A DNA stretch of 64,000 nucleotides, from contig NZ_BAIN01000004.1 in assembly GCF_000613285.1 (NCBI RefSeq), positions 1 through 64,000 of the forward strand. Direction: 5' to 3'. The DNA comes from Acetobacter papayae JCM 25143. Its GTDB lineage: Bacteria; Pseudomonadota; Alphaproteobacteria; Acetobacterales; Acetobacteraceae. Positions 1 to 8,629 of this stretch are shown in pieces. The first letter of the stretch is position 1. Each line of letters starts with the position of its first letter. The notes below the pieces were generated by a model, which ran no database searches, was not told where the DNA came from, and saw only the letters and a list, made by a program, of their open reading frames with translations. Made by a program: the position numbers and the translations under genes.

Positions 1-244
1 GGACAATACTGGCGGTTTGCACGCCGGGTAGGGTTTCAAGCTTGGCAACGGCCGCAGGGCACAGGGCCGCCAGCGCATCCGCCTGATCGCGCGGGACTTC
101 AAGCGTCAGCGCCAGTCGCCCCTGTTCGTAGGAGCACGACTGCACCCGCCCTGCTTCCGCCAGAGACAGACCCGTGGCGGGGTCCTGAGCCTGATGCAGG
201 AGGCTGAGAATATCGTCGGGGGAGAAGGGAGCGTTCTGCGCCAC
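1..244 (-). CDS. Mrp/ApbC-type iron-sulfur carrier ATPase, N-terminal fragment
   Basis: Only the first 81 codons are in the window; the gene runs off the left edge. The start is GTG at 244-242, just downstream of an in-frame TGA on the same strand. The visible part matches the small N-terminal MIP18/DUF59-like domain that precedes the P-loop ATPase domain of Mrp/ApbC: a DPATGLSLAEAGRV segment (family pattern D-P-x-T-G-x-x-L-x-x-x-G-x-V) and a closing LPGVQTASIV strand. Members load and transfer Fe-S clusters in the cytoplasm. The ATPase domain itself cannot be seen, so a stand-alone DUF59 protein is possible. Confidence 0.6.
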   Translation of the reverse strand, partial: MAQNAPFSPDDILSLLHQAQDPATGLSLAEAGRVQSCSYEQGRLALTLEVPRDQADALAALCPAAVAKLETLPGVQTASIV

Positions 245-442
245 GGGTCTGATCCTGATGCTGGTGGGTCACGCCTTGCGGAACAAGGCAGAGGGCGCGG
301 CCCTGAAAAAGGGGAAGGGGAAAAGGCCGCGCGTGTTGTTTTTTCCGTCTGCGGGCGGAAAGAGGCCATATTTTTTCTGGCACAGATTAGGCGGGATGGG
401 TAGATGGGCGGCAGCCTCGGGCTATAAGGAACAGGAACTGGC

Positions 443-1710
443 GTGCGTAACAAGCATACGATGCCGGGCATGGGAGAGAGAGGCAGAGCGGGTATGCAGC
501 AGGTGGAAAACCCGCAGAATGCACCTGTAACGCAGGATCGAATGCAGGATGGTGCCTGGTGGCGTCTGGCAGCAGGCCTGCGCGACAGGCTGGCCGCAAC
601 GTCGCATACGCTGTCCCTCAGGGGGCGTGACCATCGGGTGGACGCGCTGCGGGGTGCTGCTTTGCTGATGATGTTTGTCGATCATATTCCCCAGAACCTG
701 CTCAACCGCTTTACCATGCGCAATGTCGGCTTTGCCGATGCGGCCGAGGTGTTCGTGCTGCTGGCGGGATATGCGTCCTGGCTGGCTTACGGGCGGGCCT
801 TTGGCAAATACGGCATGCGCGTAACACTGGGCCGCCTGCTGCGGCGCTGTGTGCAGCTTTACATAGGCCAGACAATCATGGTTGTGGCCTATGTGTTCAT
901 TATCCGCCTGTGGCGGCATTTTACGCCGGTTTCGGTTGACTATCTGGAGCCCGAACTGGCGCATGGCATGAGCTGGGTGTGGAGGGTCATGAGTTTTGAC
1001 GCCCTGCCCAGTAACCTCAATATCCTGCCTCTCTATATTGTGTTGCTGGCGGGCTTTCCGCTGTTTTACCTGCTCATGCGGGTACAACATTCCCTTGCCC
1101 TTGTGCTGGCCGGAGCAATCTGGGCGCTGGTCAACCTTGACCCGGCGGTGAATTTTCCAAACTGGCTCGACCCGGATGGCTGGTATTTCAATCCGTTTGC
1201 CTGGCAGTTCCTGTTCGCGCTGGGGCTGACAGCTTCCGAGCGGACACAGCGGCGCGGCAAGGATTTTGCCCGGCTGCGCTGGCTGGTGGGTGTATGCTGG
1301 GCCTATCTGGCGTTTTCAGCCTGCAGGCATTCCCGTGGATGCAGTGGAACCTGCCTGACCTGCGGCCTTTTGGCGATGCCGTGGCCCCGGCCAAGGCGTG
1401 GCTCTCGCCTTTGCGGCTTTTGGATGTGCTGGCCATTTTCTATCTGGTGCAGTCTTCCGCCGCTGCGCGGCGCTGGTCGGGCGAGACAGTGGTGGGGCAG
1501 ATACTGGCCTGTGTGGGCCGCCATTCGCTTGAGGTATTCGTTATTGGTACTGTGCTCGACCTGCTGGCCCGTCTGGTGTTCAGCACGTTTGGGGATATGT
1601 GGTCGCTACAGGTGGGCGTGAATGTGGTGGGGCTGGGCGTGCTGCTGAGCCTCGCCTTCTGGCTTGACCAGCGGCGCGGTGTGGGTCGGCCGGTCGCCCA
1701 CTCCGCCTGA
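443..1710 (+). CDS. OpgC-like polytopic membrane protein (frameshifted)
   Basis: A hydrophobic protein of about 420 residues starting at GTG 443 behind AAGGA (426-430). The segment DALRGAALLMMFVDH followed by a GFADAAEVFVLLAG segment is typical of the OpgC family (PF10129), inner-membrane acyltransferase-like proteins; OpgC itself succinylates osmoregulated periplasmic glucans. About ten membrane segments are recognisable. The frame breaks near 1320, where loss of one C in CCC explains the change: the upstream frame ends WAYLAFSA and the downstream frame resumes LQAFPWMQWNLPDL and runs to 1710. Function in glucan modification is inferred from family only; no glucan synthase (opgGH) lies nearby. 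Confidence 0.7.
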
Positions 1711-1786
1711 GCCGGTCTTGCTGGCCTGCGTTTGATTGGCTTACCATACCCGCAAGTCTATCCATGACGTGAAAGTGTGTTTGCCC

Positions 1787-3329
1787 ATGTTTCTGTCCCC
1801 CCCCCCGTTTCGCGCTATTCTGCTGTCCGGTGTGCTGTTGGGGGGCGTCGTCTGGACAGGAATAGGGGCCGCACGGGCGGACGGAGCACCTGCGGCACCC
1901 GTGGCCGTAGCGGGGGCTCCGCGCCCCGTGCCGGAAAGTTTTGCCGATCTGGCGGCCCGCCTGCTGCCTGCCGTGGTGAACGTTTCCACCACCCAGACAG
2001 TGCGCGGCGAAGCGGATGGTGATGATGAGGATGACGACGACCAGCCTCGCAGGTGCCTGACTTCCCGCGTGGCTCACCGTTCGAGAAGTTCTTTCATGAC
2101 TTCATGAACCGCCAGACCGACCCCAACGCTCCGCCCCGGCGCATGCAGGCGCTTGGGTCTGGCTTTATCATCGACCCGCAGGGTATATCGTCACCAACAA
2201 TCATGTGATCCGCAAGGCGGACCGCATTACCGTGACCCTGCAGGACAACACGGTGCTGACCGCGCGCATGATCGGCCATGATGACAGGACGGATCTGGCG
2301 CTGCTCAAGGTGGACAGCCATACGCCGCTGCCTTTTGTGTCCTTTGGGGATAGTGACCGCCGCCGCGTGGGAGACTGGGTGCTGGCTATCGGCAATCCGT
2401 TCGGCCTGTCCGGCACTGTTACGGCAGGGATCATCTCCTCGCGCGGGCGTAATATCGACCAAGGGCCGTATGATGATTTCATCCAGACCGATGCGCCCAT
2501 CAACAAGGGTAATTCCGGTGGCCCGCTGTTCGATATGGAAGGCAACGTCATTGGCGTGAACACGGCCATTTACTCTCCCTCGGGTGGGTCGGTCGGCATT
2601 GGCTTTTCCATTCCGGCTAACGAGGCGCGCGGTGTGCTCGAGCAGCTCCGCAAGAACGGCAAGGTCTCGCGTGGCTGGCTGGGCGTGCGGATACAGACGG
2701 TTACGCAGGACATAGCCGAGGGGCTGGGCCTGAAATCCGCCGGGGGCGCGCTGGTTGCGGGCGTGGAAAAAAATGGTCCAGCCGAAAAGGCGGGGCTGAA
2801 GACGGGCGATGTCATTCTCACGCTGGACGGCAAACCGGTGGATGGTCGCGCCCTGCCGCGCCTGTCCGCGCAGTTGCCGGTTGGGGCGCAGGCCCGGCTG
2901 AGTGTGTGGCAGCACGGCAAAACCCGTGATGTCACGCTGGTTGTGGGGGCCCTGCCTGAAACGCAGGACGAACCCCCGGCAAAGCCCGTGCAGGAACCCA
3001 AGGGGCCTGCCACGGTCAGCTTTTCAGATTTCGGTTTTTCGGTTTCGGCGCTCGATGCGGCCGCGCGGCAGAAATATAACCTGCCCGCCAACCAGAAGGG
3101 TGTTCTGGTCAATTCTGTGCGCGAAGACGGCATTGCCGCCGAACGTGGCCTGAAGGAAGGCGATGTCATTACCGAGGTGCAGCAGGCGGAGGTGACAACC
3201 CCTGCGGCCCTCAAGCAGAGGCTGGATGCCGCCCGTAAGGACCACCGGCGCACGGCGCTGCTGCTGGTGCATGATACGGACGGCGTGCGGTGGATTCCGC
3301 TCCCCCTGGGAGGGGAGACCACACCCTGA
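1787..3329 (+). CDS. Periplasmic trypsin-like serine protease, HtrA/DegQ family (two frameshifts)
   Basis: Do/HtrA family protease-chaperone for periplasmic protein quality control. From ATG 1787 there is a signal peptide (MFLSPPPFRAILLSGVL, cleavage likely after ARA), then an acidic linker, the trypsin-like domain and two PDZ domains. The catalytic triad is visible as TNNHV (His), DRTDLALLKV (Asp) and GNSGGPL (Ser). The frame shifts twice, near 2050 (CGCCAG read as CGCAG) and near 2183 (GGG read as GG before TATATCGTC); restoring one base at each gives an uninterrupted family match. The signal peptide is encoded across a run of ten C (1797-1806). An upstream TTG at 1736 in the same frame is a less likely start. 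Confidence 0.85.
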
Positions 3330-3373
3330 GCCTCTCGACTGCACACTGGTGGGTAAAGCTGCGGCATTGGCCG

Positions 3374-4468
3374 ATGACCTTGCCCGGTCTGTCTTCTCTG
3401 GGGCGCTGGCGTGTCGAATCCGCCTTCTGCCAGTCTATACGCCTGCTCAGTGCGGTGGGCGTTTCGGCTGTGGCCGCGTGGCTGATCAACCTTCAGGAAC
3501 CGGGCTGGGCGCTGATTACCTCGGTTATCGTGACCCAGAACAGCATTACGGACACCATTTCCAAAGGGCGTGACCAGTTGGTGGGTACGCTGATCGGCGC
3601 TTCGGTCAGCGTTATTCCCATTACGCTCATGATGTTTCTGCACTGGCCGTTATGGTGGGCGTTTGCGCTGGCTTTCGTGCCGCTGGTTGTGCTGGTGTCG
3701 TTCAAGCCTGAAGCGCGCATGGGCATTGTCACGCTCATGATTGCCATTCTGTTTCCGACGGATGACAGCCCCTATATGCGCCCGATCGAGCGGGTGCTCG
3801 CGATTATGATCGGGGTGAGTGCTTCAACACTTGTAACCTATGTGGTGCTGCATGAGCAGGCTCGGCGTGATGCTTTTCGGAGTGCGGCCGTAACGGTGCG
3901 CCAGATTCTGGCCATGCTGCAAAAGGCGCGTGCAGGCCATGTCGAATGGTCCGTTATTCAGGACATGAACGACGAATGCGCGGCCTCGCTCCGTCTGGTG
4001 CATGCGGCACTGGAAGAAGCACGGCGCGAACACTGGGTGCCGCTGGAAGAGCGAGATCCCATGCTGGCCCGCCTGCCCAATGGCCTGCGGCAGTTGCAGA
4101 TGGATGCGCTGGTGGTGGCGCGCGCCATGCTCAGCCTGCCTGATAGCGGGGTGGCGCTGCCCGCGCAGTCCGCCGCCTCGTTGCGGGCGGGCATGTTGCG
4201 GGGGTTTCAGTGGATCATCCAGCGTTGTGAGAGCGAAGCCGTGGCCCGTACGGGTGAGGATAACCGGATTGCGGCGGAAGTAATCGCGGCTCTGCCGTCT
4301 GCTACGGGCACGAGTGATCCGATTATCCGCTTTGTGGTCGGTATCCTGCTGACAGACCTGCGCCACCTTATCCAGCTTCTGGGTGATGATGATGCCGACA
4401 GGATGCCCAAAAACCGCTACTGGAGCAGCTGGCGTTCCCTGTTCGCGCGGCGTGCTAAAACTGCCTGA
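3374..4468 (+). CDS. FUSC-family inner-membrane protein
   Basis: About 364 residues. The N-terminal half has several hydrophobic helices, including SIRLLSAVGVSAVAAWLI and ALITSVIVTQNSITDT followed by GRDQLVGTLIGA, a pattern typical of the FUSC/aromatic acid exporter (ArAE) fold. The second half is a soluble helical region. These proteins are linked to export of aromatic acids or other toxic compounds. The reading frame is open from GTG 3290, inside the end of the HtrA gene, but ATG 3374 gives the more natural N-terminus; neither has a strong ribosome binding site. It follows HtrA closely and may be cotranscribed. Substrate unknown. Confidence 0.75.
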   Translation: MTLPGLSSLGRWRVESAFCQSIRLLSAVGVSAVAAWLINLQEPGWALITSVIVTQNSITDTISKGRDQLVGTLIGASVSVIPITLMMFLHWPLWWAFALAFVPLVVLVSFKPEARMGIVTLMIAILFPTDDSPYMRPIERVLAIMIGVSASTLVTYVVLHEQARRDAFRSAAVTVRQILAMLQKARAGHVEWSVIQDMNDECAASLRLVHAALEEARREHWVPLEERDPMLARLPNGLRQLQMDALVVARAMLSLPDSGVALPAQSAASLRAGMLRGFQWIIQRCESEAVARTGEDNRIAAEVIAALPSATGTSDPIIRFVVGILLTDLRHLIQLLGDDDADRMPKNRYWSSWRSLFARRAKTA

Positions 4469-4693
4469 AAAAATTTCGGGCACAGATATGACCGGGTAAC
4501 AGACGATTCGTACGCCACGGCGCATTGCTTGCAGCGGGTATGGAGGCAGCGCCGTATCAGGCTTTGGCGGACATGCCAGCCCTGCCGGGCACCACGGAGC
4601 GGACAAGTGGCATGACGGAGGGGGAGTATGGGGTAAACTCGTGCCAACCTGTGCCCCAACAGGTTGAACATGAGTTTGTAAGGATACCTCCCC

Positions 4694-4807
4694 ATGGCAA
4701 ATTGTCCTGTGAAATGCCCCAAATCTCCCTGCGTGCGTGGCCTGCTTCTGGTTGGTCTGATCGCGAGCGCATTCTATTTCTTCCGTAAAAAGAAGTGCTG
4801 CGGCTAA
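4694..4807 (+). CDS. 37-residue cysteine-rich single-span membrane peptide
   Basis: ATG at 4694 with AAGGA (4679-4683) about ten bases upstream. The peptide has three cysteines in its first 13 residues (CPVKCPKSPC), one hydrophobic helix (GLLLVGLIASAFYFF), a basic RKKK stretch and a terminal CCG. Basic residues after the helix suggest the C-terminus stays in the cytoplasm. It is followed 43 bases later by a strong intrinsic terminator at 4851-4879, which supports a real transcription unit. I do not recognise a family. The cysteine pattern could suggest metal binding or disulfides, which is inference only. Confidence 0.6.
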   Translation: MANCPVKCPKSPCVRGLLLVGLIASAFYFFRKKKCCG

Positions 4808-4850
4808 GGCAAAGCCGGCCGTCCCGGTTCTTGTTCGGGAGTGGCTCTGG

Positions 4851-4879
4851 CCCGTCCGGTTCGCCGGGCGGGTTTTTTT
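4851..4879 (+). terminator. Rho-independent terminator after the small membrane peptide
   Basis: Perfect 9-bp stem (CCCGTCCGG / CCGGGCGGG, allowing one T:G pair) with a TTCG tetraloop, followed directly by seven T. Classic intrinsic terminator for the upstream small gene. Confidence 0.9.
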
Positions 4880-5057
4880 GTATCAGTGCGCCAAAGACAC
4901 AAACGACCGGCGCTAACGAATAACGCTTTGTCTTTGCGTGTGTTATGGTCAGAATAACGGATCGTATTCAGCCGGGCGGCTCATCGTGCGGAAGGGGCCT
5001 GTGGCCCCATGCCGGGAGCACGCTGTTTGTGGCTGATGATGGAAAGGATTGAAGACC

Positions 5058-5726
5058 ATGCACATTCATGCTCCGCGTTTTTCTTTCAAGGCTCTGGCAC
5101 TCTTTGCAACCGGCCTGTGCGCCTTTGGTGGGGCGGTGCTGCCTTCAGCCGCTCATGCGCAGGCTTCCGTACTGCTGAAGCACCAGCAGACCAGCGCCAT
5201 TGTGGAAACGGTGGACCGTGAAGCGCGTGAAGTTCTCCTGCGTGAGGATAATGGTCACCTGATCACCATCGAATATGGTGCAGGCGTGAGCGACCTGCCG
5301 CACCTTCATGAAGGCGACCACCTGCGGATTTCCTTTGTGGAAACACTGGGCGCGGATATGGCACCTCCCGGCAGCCCCCTGCCTGAATCCACCCTGACAA
5401 CGGCGCGCGGCTTTGCGCATGGTCACCCGCGTGGTGTGATTGCCGCCTTCAACCGTGAGCGCGCCACCATTCAGGCTATCGACCTCAAGACACATTCCGT
5501 CTCCTTCGTGACCGATGATAACGCGCTGCATGTGGCCGTTCTGCACACCAAAGCCATGCAGGATTTTCTGGCTACGCTGAAAGTGGGTGACGTGGTGGAC
5601 ATGACGCGGATGGAATCAATTTCCTACGTGATCACTAACGAAACCGTGCCTGCCGCGGCTCCTCAGGCTGCTGCGCCTGCTCCTTCTGTCGCACCAGTTC
5701 CGGCTCCCGCTCCCGCCGCGCAGTAA
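5058..5726 (+). CDS. Secreted hypothetical protein with Pro/Ala tail
   Basis: ATG 5058 is preferred over the in-frame TTG at 5049 because GGAAAGG (5041-5047) is correctly spaced from the ATG. The protein starts with a signal peptide (hydrophobic stretch FKALALFATGLCAFGG, cleavage likely after AHA). The mature part of roughly 150 residues looks mostly beta-stranded, with two similar halves: one around AIVETVDREAREVLLRED and one around ATIQAIDLKTHSVSFVTDD. Each is followed by a segment of the type GDHLRISFVE or GDVVDMTRME, suggesting an internal duplication. The last 25 residues are almost only Pro, Ala, Val and Gln. Periplasmic location is likely; function is unknown. Confidence 0.7.
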   Translation: MHIHAPRFSFKALALFATGLCAFGGAVLPSAAHAQASVLLKHQQTSAIVETVDREAREVLLREDNGHLITIEYGAGVSDLPHLHEGDHLRISFVETLGADMAPPGSPLPESTLTTARGFAHGHPRGVIAAFNRERATIQAIDLKTHSVSFVTDDNALHVAVLHTKAMQDFLATLKVGDVVDMTRMESISYVITNETVPAAAPQAAAPAPSVAPVPAPAPAAQ

Positions 5727-5740
5727 CATAGCTTGTCTGC

Positions 5741-5783
5741 CCGGCCGGTTCTGATGGGGGATTATTCCCCACAGACTGGCCGG
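5741..5783. terminator. Long interrupted hairpin between two genes
   Basis: Outer arms CCGGCC (5741-5746) and GGCCGG (5778-5783), extended imperfectly inward, enclose an inner TGGGG/CCCCA stem around GATTATT. There is no T-tract, so it is either a weak terminator for the preceding secreted protein gene or an mRNA-stabilising structure. Confidence 0.5.
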
Positions 5784-5809
5784 TACAGGATGAAACCGGG
5801 GAGGAAGCA

Positions 5810-6232
5810 GTGACAGACTCTCTTGTGGTGCGGCGTCTTGCCTCGCGGGAAATACCGGAGGCTTATCCGGTTATCGCGCAGTTGCGAACGCTCGACAGGG
5901 CTTCGTTCGAGCAGGCGGTGCTGCGGCAGATGGCCGCCGGATATGAGCTGATCGGCGCATTTGAGGCCGGGATGCTGGTGGGCGTGATAGGGTTGCGGCC
6001 CGTACATACGCTTGCGCGTGGCGCGTTTTTGCATGTGGATGATCTGGTGGTGGATGCCGCTTGCCGAGGGCGGGGCATAGGCCGCGCTCTTATGGCTTAT
6101 GCGCAGGAAGAAGCCACGGCACGCGGCATGGGTACCGTGTTTCTGGATGCCCGCGATACCGCCGTGCCGTTTTATGAACAGCTCGGATTTGAGCTGCATC
6201 AGGCTCCCTCCATGCGGTGCAGGGTAGGATGA
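5810..6232 (+). CDS. GNAT-family N-acetyltransferase
   Basis: 140 residues starting at GTG 5810 behind GGGGAGGAAG. The acetyl-CoA binding motif appears as DDLVVDAACRGRGIGRALM (family Q/RxxGxG/A), preceded by a strand with GVIGLRPVHTL and followed by the helix-strand end GTVFLDARDTAVPFYEQLGF, all typical of a GNAT fold. The acceptor substrate (small molecule, antibiotic or protein N-terminus) cannot be told from the sequence. The next gene starts 4 bases after its stop codon, so the two are probably cotranscribed. Confidence 0.85.
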   Translation: MTDSLVVRRLASREIPEAYPVIAQLRTLDRASFEQAVLRQMAAGYELIGAFEAGMLVGVIGLRPVHTLARGAFLHVDDLVVDAACRGRGIGRALMAYAQEEATARGMGTVFLDARDTAVPFYEQLGFELHQAPSMRCRVG

Positions 6233-6235
6233 AGC

Positions 6236-6928
6236 ATGGCAACACCAGTGACACGCCGCCAAACGGCGGGCCGCAAGCCAGTATCACCCAAAAATACTGA
6301 TGAAAATCAGGCCGCAGTTCTCGCAACAGGGTCTCTGGCTAGCCCCGCGAGGGAACTGACACTTGAGGAATCTCTGGGTGCGCAGATCCGTCAGCTTCGC
6401 CGCCGCGCGGAGTTGACCGGGAGCGACCTTGCGACAGCGGCGGGCATTTCGCTCGGCATGTTGTCAAAAATAGAAAATGGCCAGATTTCTCCATCGCTTT
6501 CCACATTGCAGGCTGTCTGCCGCGCACTCAATATTCCGCTAAGCCAGCTTTTTGCCACCGCCGAGGAACAGCGCGACTGTTCTTTTGTGCGGGCGGGGCA
6601 GGGTGTGGCAATCGAGCGGCGCGGCACCAAGGCCGGGCATCATTACCGCTTGCTGGGCCATCTGCTCAGCGGGCCACTGGTGCTGGAGCCGTATCTGATT
6701 ACGCTGCATGACGATGCCCAGCCTTATGTCAGCTTCAGGCATCAGGGAATCGAAATGCTGTACATGCTCAAAGGGCGTGTAGCCTATCGGCACGGCGAGG
6801 AAGTGTACGAAATGGGGCCGGGCGATACGCTGATGTTCGATAGTCAGGCCCCGCATGGACCTGAAAAATTTATTGAAAAACCAATTAGTTATCTGTCGAT
6901 CATCGTGTATCCCCGACAGGGTGAATAA
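6236..6928 (+). CDS. XRE-family regulator with C-terminal cupin domain (PuuR-like)
   Basis: 230 residues. Residues about 45-105 form a helix-turn-helix (GSDLATAAGISLGMLSKIEN then ISPSLSTLQAVCRAL). Residues about 135-228 form a cupin sensor domain (GIEMLYMLKGRVAYRHGEE ... GPGDTLMFDSQAPHGPE). This architecture is that of PuuR and related regulators that respond to polyamines or amino-acid-like ligands. It sits directly upstream of glxBCD-glnT-amt, and its own stop codon lies inside an inverted repeat (6923-6961), so local autoregulation and control of the amine/glutamine operon is the natural inference. The ligand is unknown. Confidence 0.85.
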   Translation: MATPVTRRQTAGRKPVSPKNTDENQAAVLATGSLASPARELTLEESLGAQIRQLRRRAELTGSDLATAAGISLGMLSKIENGQISPSLSTLQAVCRALNIPLSQLFATAEEQRDCSFVRAGQGVAIERRGTKAGHHYRLLGHLLSGPLVLEPYLITLHDDAQPYVSFRHQGIEMLYMLKGRVAYRHGEEVYEMGPGDTLMFDSQAPHGPEKFIEKPISYLSIIVYPRQGE

Positions 6929-6961
6929 AACGGAATATTTCCTGATAGGAAAGTTTTATTC
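6923..6961. promoter_or_regulatory. Composite inverted repeat upstream of glxB, possible operator
   Basis: GAATAAAAC (6923-6931) pairs perfectly with GTTTTATTC (6953-6961), and an inner TTTCC (6938-6942) pairs with GGAAA (6948-6952) around TGATA. It overlaps the stop codon of the XRE-cupin gene and lies just before a TTGACA box (6969-6974). A candidate binding site for that regulator, or an attenuator-like hairpin. Confidence 0.5.
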
Positions 6962-6968
6962 TTTACCG

Positions 6969-6998
6969 TTGACACATCGTTTCGTCTTCTGATTGTAT
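6969..6998 (+). promoter_or_regulatory. Possible sigma-70 promoter for glxB
   Basis: TTGACA at 6969-6974, an 18-base spacer and TTGTAT at 6993-6998. The -35 box is perfect, the -10 box poor (3 of 6), which would suit an activated promoter. It lies 35 bases upstream of the glxB start codon. Confidence 0.35.
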
Positions 6999-7033
6999 GG
7001 TGACAGTTGTTCCATGCTCTTCGGGGGTTTGCG

Positions 7034-7958
7034 ATGTGCGGCATCGTAGGATTGTTTATCAAAAACCGGGCGCTTGAGCCTGAATTGGGGCGTCTGACGT
7101 CCCAGATGCTGAAAACCATGACCGAGCGCGGCCCCGATAGCGCGGGTTTTGCAGTCTATAACGGTGCAGGCAAAGGCCAGCGCAAGATGACCGTCCGCGG
7201 CCTGTCCGATGGTAATATCGGCCCGTTTGAAGCTGGATTTCTGGAAATTATCGGTGGTAGCGGCGAAGTTCACAAGCGCCATGACCACGTAATCCTGACC
7301 TATGCTGCCGAGCATGAACCGCCGTGCGCGCCTATGTCGATATGTTTGCCGATGGCGTGGCTTTTGCTTCCAGCGGCGAGAGCATTGAACTGTACAAAGG
7401 AGTGGGCCTGCCCGAACAGGTTGCTTCGTGTTTCGCTCTGGAAAAAATGAGTGGTACACACGCAATTGGTCATACGCGAATGGCGACGGAATCAGCCGTG
7501 ACAGTGGCTGGCGCACACCCTTTCTCCACCGGGCCGGATCAGTGCCTCGTGCATAACGGTTCGCTTTCCAACCATAACTCCCTGCGCCGCCAGCTCGTGC
7601 GCGAAGGGCTGCGCTTCGAGACGGAAAACGATTCCGAAGTGGCGGCGGGTTATCTGTCCTGGCGCCTGTCCAAGGGCGAAAAGCTTGATCAGGCTCTCAA
7701 GGCGTCTCTGAACGATCTTGATGGTTTCTATACTTTTGTCGTTGGTACGCGTGATGGCTTTGCCGTTCTGCGCGATCCGGTGGCGTGCAAGCTGCTGTCA
7801 TGGTCGAGACAGATGATTACGTGGCGTTTGCCTCGGAATACCGCGCGTTTGCCGGTCTGCCCGGCATTGCCAGTGCTGAGGTGTTCGAGCCGGAACCGCA
7901 GCGGTTTATCATTGGGAACACGCAGCGTAAGGCGGGATTGAAGCAATGCAGACGATAG
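7034..7958 (+). CDS. glxB: Class II glutamine amidotransferase subunit, GlxB/MgsA family (two frameshifts)
   Basis: The start ATG 7034 places Cys at position 2 (MCGIVGLF), the N-terminal nucleophile that hydrolyses glutamine and releases ammonia. ERGPDSAGFAVYN, GHTRMATES and LVHNGSLSNHNSLR are the classical class II (Ntn) amidotransferase motifs. The frame breaks near 7319 (between AAEHEP and AVRAYVDM) and near 7792 (ACK then PAVMVETDDYVAFASEYRAF), each repaired by adding one base, and then ends at 7958, overlapping glxC by 13 bases. It corresponds to the amidotransferase domain of glutamate synthase split off as a subunit, as in GlxB and in N-methylglutamate synthase subunit A. Confidence 0.85.
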
Positions 7959-8622
7959 ATTTGAATACGACCACGCTGCGTGAGCTGAACAGCCGCCTGC
8001 AGACGGAAAGTGCTGGTACGCAATGCAAGGTTTCCAACCCTAATGGTCGGCACGCGCTGGCCGTGGGGCTGACCCAGCCGATTGAGGTCACGATTGAAGG
8101 CCATACCGGGTATTACGCTGCGGGTATGAACCAGAAAGCCAGCGTGGTTATCAACGGCAATGCCGGTCAGGGCGTTGCAGAAAACATGATGAGTGGGCGG
8201 GTGCATGTCACGGGCAATGCCAGCTCCAGCGCCGGGGCCACGGCCCATGGTGGCCTGCTGGTGATTGAGGGTGATGCCGGTGCACGCTGCGGTATTTCCA
8301 TGAAGGGTGTCGATATTGTCGTGCGTGGCTCCATTGGCCACATGAGTGCTTTCATGGCGCAGAGCGGCAATCTGGTTGTTTGTGAGGATGCTGGCGAAGC
8401 GCTCGGAGATTCCCTTTACGAGACACGTATTTTCGTGCGCGGCAAGGTGCGTAGCTTGGGGCGGACTGTGAAGAAAAGGAAATGAAGGCCGAAGACCGCG
8501 CCATCCTTACAGCCCTGCTCGAACAGGCCGGTATAACGGACTGCAAGGCTGAAGAGTTCCGGCTCTATGGCTCGGCCCGCACGCTCTATCACTTCAACGT
8601 CGATAACGCATCGGCATACTGA
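7946..8622 (+). CDS. glxC: GXGXG-domain subunit of glutamate-synthase-like enzyme, GlxC/MgsB family (frameshifted)
   Basis: Equivalent to the C-terminal right-handed beta-helix (GXGXG) domain of glutamate synthase as a separate protein. The repeats are visible as GHTGYYAAGMNQKASVV, GNAGQGVAENMMSGRVHV and GSIGHMSAFMAQSGNLVV. The frame breaks near 8459 in a GGGG run; adding one G restores ADCEEKEMKAEDRAILTALL and runs to TGA at 8620-8622 with the typical ending YGSARTLYHFN. It overlaps glxB by 13 bases and precedes glxD by 7, indicating tight cotranslation of the complex subunits. Confidence 0.85.
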
Positions 8623-8629
8623 GGCTGTC

